The position numbers and the translations under genes were made by a program. This document shows positions 61,493 to 64,000 of a stretch of DNA of 64,000 nucleotides, one piece after another. The stretch spans positions 1,096,179-1,160,178 of the forward strand of contig CM040441.1 of the NCBI GenBank assembly GCA_022749755.1, written 5' to 3'. The DNA is from Azadirachta indica. Its lineage: Eukaryota > Streptophyta > Magnoliopsida > Sapindales > Meliaceae. Below the pieces are notes generated by a model, which saw only the letters and a list, made by a program, of their open reading frames with translations, did not search any database and had not been told where the DNA came from. Numbering within the stretch: the first letter of the stretch is position 1; each line of letters begins with the position of its first letter.

Positions 61493-62298
61493 TAACATGA
61501 ATAATATCCTTAAATTTATTAGATTTTCAATTGAAGAAGGAATAACACCACTAAGATGATTTTTTGACAATACTAGTACTAACAAGGACTTTAAGTTTCT
61601 TATTTCCTCAGGAATAGAACTAGAAACCTCATTTGTACACAGATATAATATCTTTAAATTACTTAGATTTCTAATTGAAGGAGGAATAACACCACTCAAA
61701 TGATTTTCTAACCATTCTAGTTCTGACATGGACTTCAAGTTTCCTATCTTTAGTGGAATTGAGCCACTTAACTGGGCTCTCATAAATGTAAAGGAACTTC
61801 AAATGAGTTCAGAGACCAATTTCTAGTGGTATTTTCCCAAACACTTGATTTATTGATAAATCAAGATACTTGAGCTTTGTGAGGTTATCGATTTGTGGTG
61901 GGATGATTCCAAAAAATTCATTCACATTAAGATTCAGATATGTAAGATCAGGAAATGATGAGAATGAGAACTCATGAAGCGTACCCTTTAGACTTGCAGT
62001 TGACAGGTTAATACTAAGGACTTTTGCAACACAATTGCAACGAATTCGAAAGCAAGTACATAGGTTGAGTTTTGATTTGATTTGGAGTGAAAAGAAATAT
62101 TGGTAGCATTAATAGGAAGAAGATTCCATGAAGAGAGGAGAGAAAGGTTATGATTTTTGTAGAGGCTTTCTTTCCAATTAAGAAGAGCATGGCTTTTTTA
62201 GTAGACATAATAGTGAGTGAAAAATTCAAGACGAGAAATTGGATCAGACAAACAAGGGAGAAAACTAGAATCTTATTATTAAAGGATGATAACTCCAT
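61493..62298 (-). pseudogene. MIK2-like LRR receptor kinase relic (N-terminal part)
   Basis: Starts with ATG at 62298 and a signal peptide (KILVFSLVCLIQFLVLNFSL, residues 9-28). A one-base deletion near 62195 shifts the frame just before the LRRNT block; in the other frame ALLNWKESLYKNHN and LSLLSSWNL are readable, as in MIK2-type receptors. LRRs follow: STASLKGTLHEFSFSSFPDL, NEFFGIIPPQIDNLTKLKYL, a stop, then GSIPLKIGNL and several LSGVIPPSIRNLSNLKILYL-type repeats down to 61495. There it breaks at the block C boundary. The remaining LRRs, transmembrane segment and kinase are absent. Intact relatives are plasma-membrane receptors for peptides. Confidence 0.85.
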
Positions 62299-63225
62299 GG
62301 AGAAACAAAGACGGAAGTAGATGACGAATTTACGAAGGCAAAAGTTAAAATGATTTTATCCATAATAAATAAGCAGACGAAGGCCCCAATTTGTAGGAAC
62401 CCCACGAGCAAAGCCCCATATAAGAGGTAAGATAAAAAAAGTACATGTAAATTGCATAAGGTTATTATTTTAGAAAAAAATGTAAGTTAATATTTAACTA
62501 TTACTTGTATTCTTATAAAATGTAAGTTTATTATTAAAAAATCCTAAATAAATAAATAGAAAAGATCTTAAAATATAAAATAAAATAGAATTTATTAATA
62601 ACAAAAATTATATCAATCTAAATTTAAATTTATCACAATTTTCCTAATTTTAGTTTTAATTGTAATTAATATTTATCATAGGTTTTTATTATATATTTTA
62701 TTTTTATTTACAAAAATTAATTCCACAAGTCAATGTGTCAGGTCTACAAAAATATCTAAAATTGTAGTTTCCTTTACACTAATGATTGATATACTATCTA
62801 TTTTGTGAAGGATGTCGACTGAGAAAATAAATAATAAAAAAAGAAAATAGAGATGAAAGTACAAGAAATTTGATAGAAGCCACACAAGACCAAACGATTC
62901 TTATAAATTGATAGCTAAGAGATTGTGTTGTGCGTAGAAAACAAATAGATGGAGATTCATATTTATATAAACCACGAGTACCAATTTTAAGTTATATTTA
63001 ACAGAAAGAAATAATTGGAGATATAAAGGAGTTATTCATATATTTAATTTATGTATATAATTTAATTTTTTTAATTTGAAAAAGTTAGAATTTAATTTGT
63101 TATAATTTGCAAATTTCTTTTAATTAAGATTTTTCTATATAATATCAAAGATTTAACACTTTTTCATTTCTTAATTAAAACCTGTCAAATTTTCTTGTAT
63201 GAATTTAGAGAATATTGTTTACTTT
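62299..63225. other. AT-rich DNA between two gene relics
   Basis: No gene seen. It probably includes former promoter DNA of the LRR kinase and downstream DNA of the boron-transporter relic, since both are on the minus strand. Confidence 0.5.
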
Positions 63226-64000
63226 GATTATGATCGAGTGGTGTAAAGATGTAGATTCCAAAGGGAGAGGGCTAAGGAGTCTTCTGGGAACTGCAGATAG
63301 AACTCTGCTTGGTACACTGAAAGGCAACGCTGTCCGCAGTAAAACAATTTAAGCAACCCCATAGTACGCAACGAAACTCCCGAACCATCCCGTAATACAA
63401 AATAATGATTCAGATTATGGGCCTTATGTTTAAATTCAGCTTTGGGTAACTGCAATAATTGAAGATATTCAAAATTTGCTTAACTTACCTGTGCCTTACC
63501 ACCAAGACATAGCTTTTCTGCACTTTAAAGCAATATATAGTGAGTCCAAAAGCAAATATGACTATAGTAATCCAGTTATGTAAAGCCACTGGAACGGATA
63601 TTTATCTAAATTGGAGTTTTCAGCCTTGGGAACCTTAAACTCGCTTACAATTCCCTGTAATAAGCAGAACATCAAAAACAAAAATTGGTGTGAAATCTGA
63701 AAATCAAATGGTTTTGTTTCTGTCAACGGAGTTACCTTGACTGCCTCTTGCCTGATTGGAACTGCGAATAGCCTGCGAAAAGCTCACCAACGATCCTTGT
63801 AAATCTATTGATAAGAACACAAGCATTAAATATTGCCAAAAGAAACAGCAGCAGAGCTCTCCATATCAAAAATCACCCAAAACCTTAAGAATGTTTCAAA
63901 CATTTTGATTAAGAGCTCTGTTCAGGTAGAATTAAATACCATCCAGCCCAGGCCAGGTAGAGTTTTCCTTCCTAAATCTTCCCTATCCTTGGCAAAGTTG
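63226..64000 (-). pseudogene. BOR-type boron transporter relic, 3'-extended copy
   Basis: Runs off the window. On the minus strand: NFAKDREDLGRKTLPGLGW (about 63998-63945), [20 protein letters not shown] (about 63860-63800) and, in a shifted frame, QEAVK. After a GT...AG gap, IVSEFKVPKAENSNLDKYPF and QWLY follow (about 63655-63595), then GLL, TAG, and IALKCRKAMSWW with a TAA. After a last short intron come GWFGSFVAYYGVA and VPSRVLSAVPRRLLSPLPLE (about 63310-63250). This exon order and spacing is that of plant borate exporters. Stops and frameshifts are spread over several exons. The copy at 29085-29673 shares the frameshift before QEAVK and then breaks off. Confidence 0.86.

Noticed and set aside
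1..64000. tRNA, rRNA, snoRNA or CRISPR features
   Set aside because: No cloverleaf arms with B-box words, rRNA core sequence or regular spacer-repeat array were found by reading. A covariance-model search was not possible.

Overview
This is nuclear DNA from a flowering plant, most likely a eudicot. It is very AT-rich. The recognisable genes are plant-specific: a secreted prolamin-like/ECA1-type protein, BAM/CLAVATA1-type and MIK2-type receptor kinases, a BOR-type boron transporter and a plant mobile domain. They sit among plant Copia, Mutator-like (MULE) and non-autonomous LTR elements. Nothing in the sequence fixes the species. No tRNA, rRNA, CRISPR array or bacterial feature was seen.

Only one gene looks intact: a single-exon secreted cysteine-rich protein at 13731-14105 (+), with a TATA box and a poly(A) signal. 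Every other gene-like stretch is a relic with stops, frameshifts or truncation: coatomer gamma, boron transporter (two pieces), BAM-like kinase (two pieces), MIK2-like LRR kinase and a plant-mobile-domain piece.

The window is built from three duplicated blocks. Block A is a Mutator-like element with a mudrA-type transposase and a Ulp1-like protease in convergent orientation. It lies at 1-4330 and, inverted, at 42449-46663. Block B carries two opposed Copia pol fragments and the far-upstream DNA of the secreted-protein gene. It lies at 8204-13038 and, inverted, at 35009-39797. Block C lies at 4990-8203 (partial, +), 29690-35008 (+) and 55340-61492 (-). It carries an internally deleted Copia element whose target-site duplication is the same in the middle and right copies, so C was copied after the insertion.

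Between the blocks: 13.0-17.3 kb holds the intact gene and a diverged second copy of its upstream DNA. 17.3-18.5 kb holds a plant-mobile-domain relic. 22.0-26.5 kb is a non-autonomous LTR element whose LTRs carry a roughly 36-bp minisatellite. 26.6-29.7 kb holds kinase and boron-transporter relics. 39.9-42.4 kb is spacer that ends in an array of small palindromes exactly where the right MULE is truncated. 46.7-55.3 kb is mostly empty apart from a coatomer exon, an LTR fragment and a kinase fragment. 61.5-64.0 kb holds the LRR kinase and boron-transporter relics.

The pieces do not form a pathway. The window is best read as a record of transposition, capture of gene fragments and nested inverted duplication around one surviving small secreted-protein gene. 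Divergence figures are by-eye counts over short stretches.
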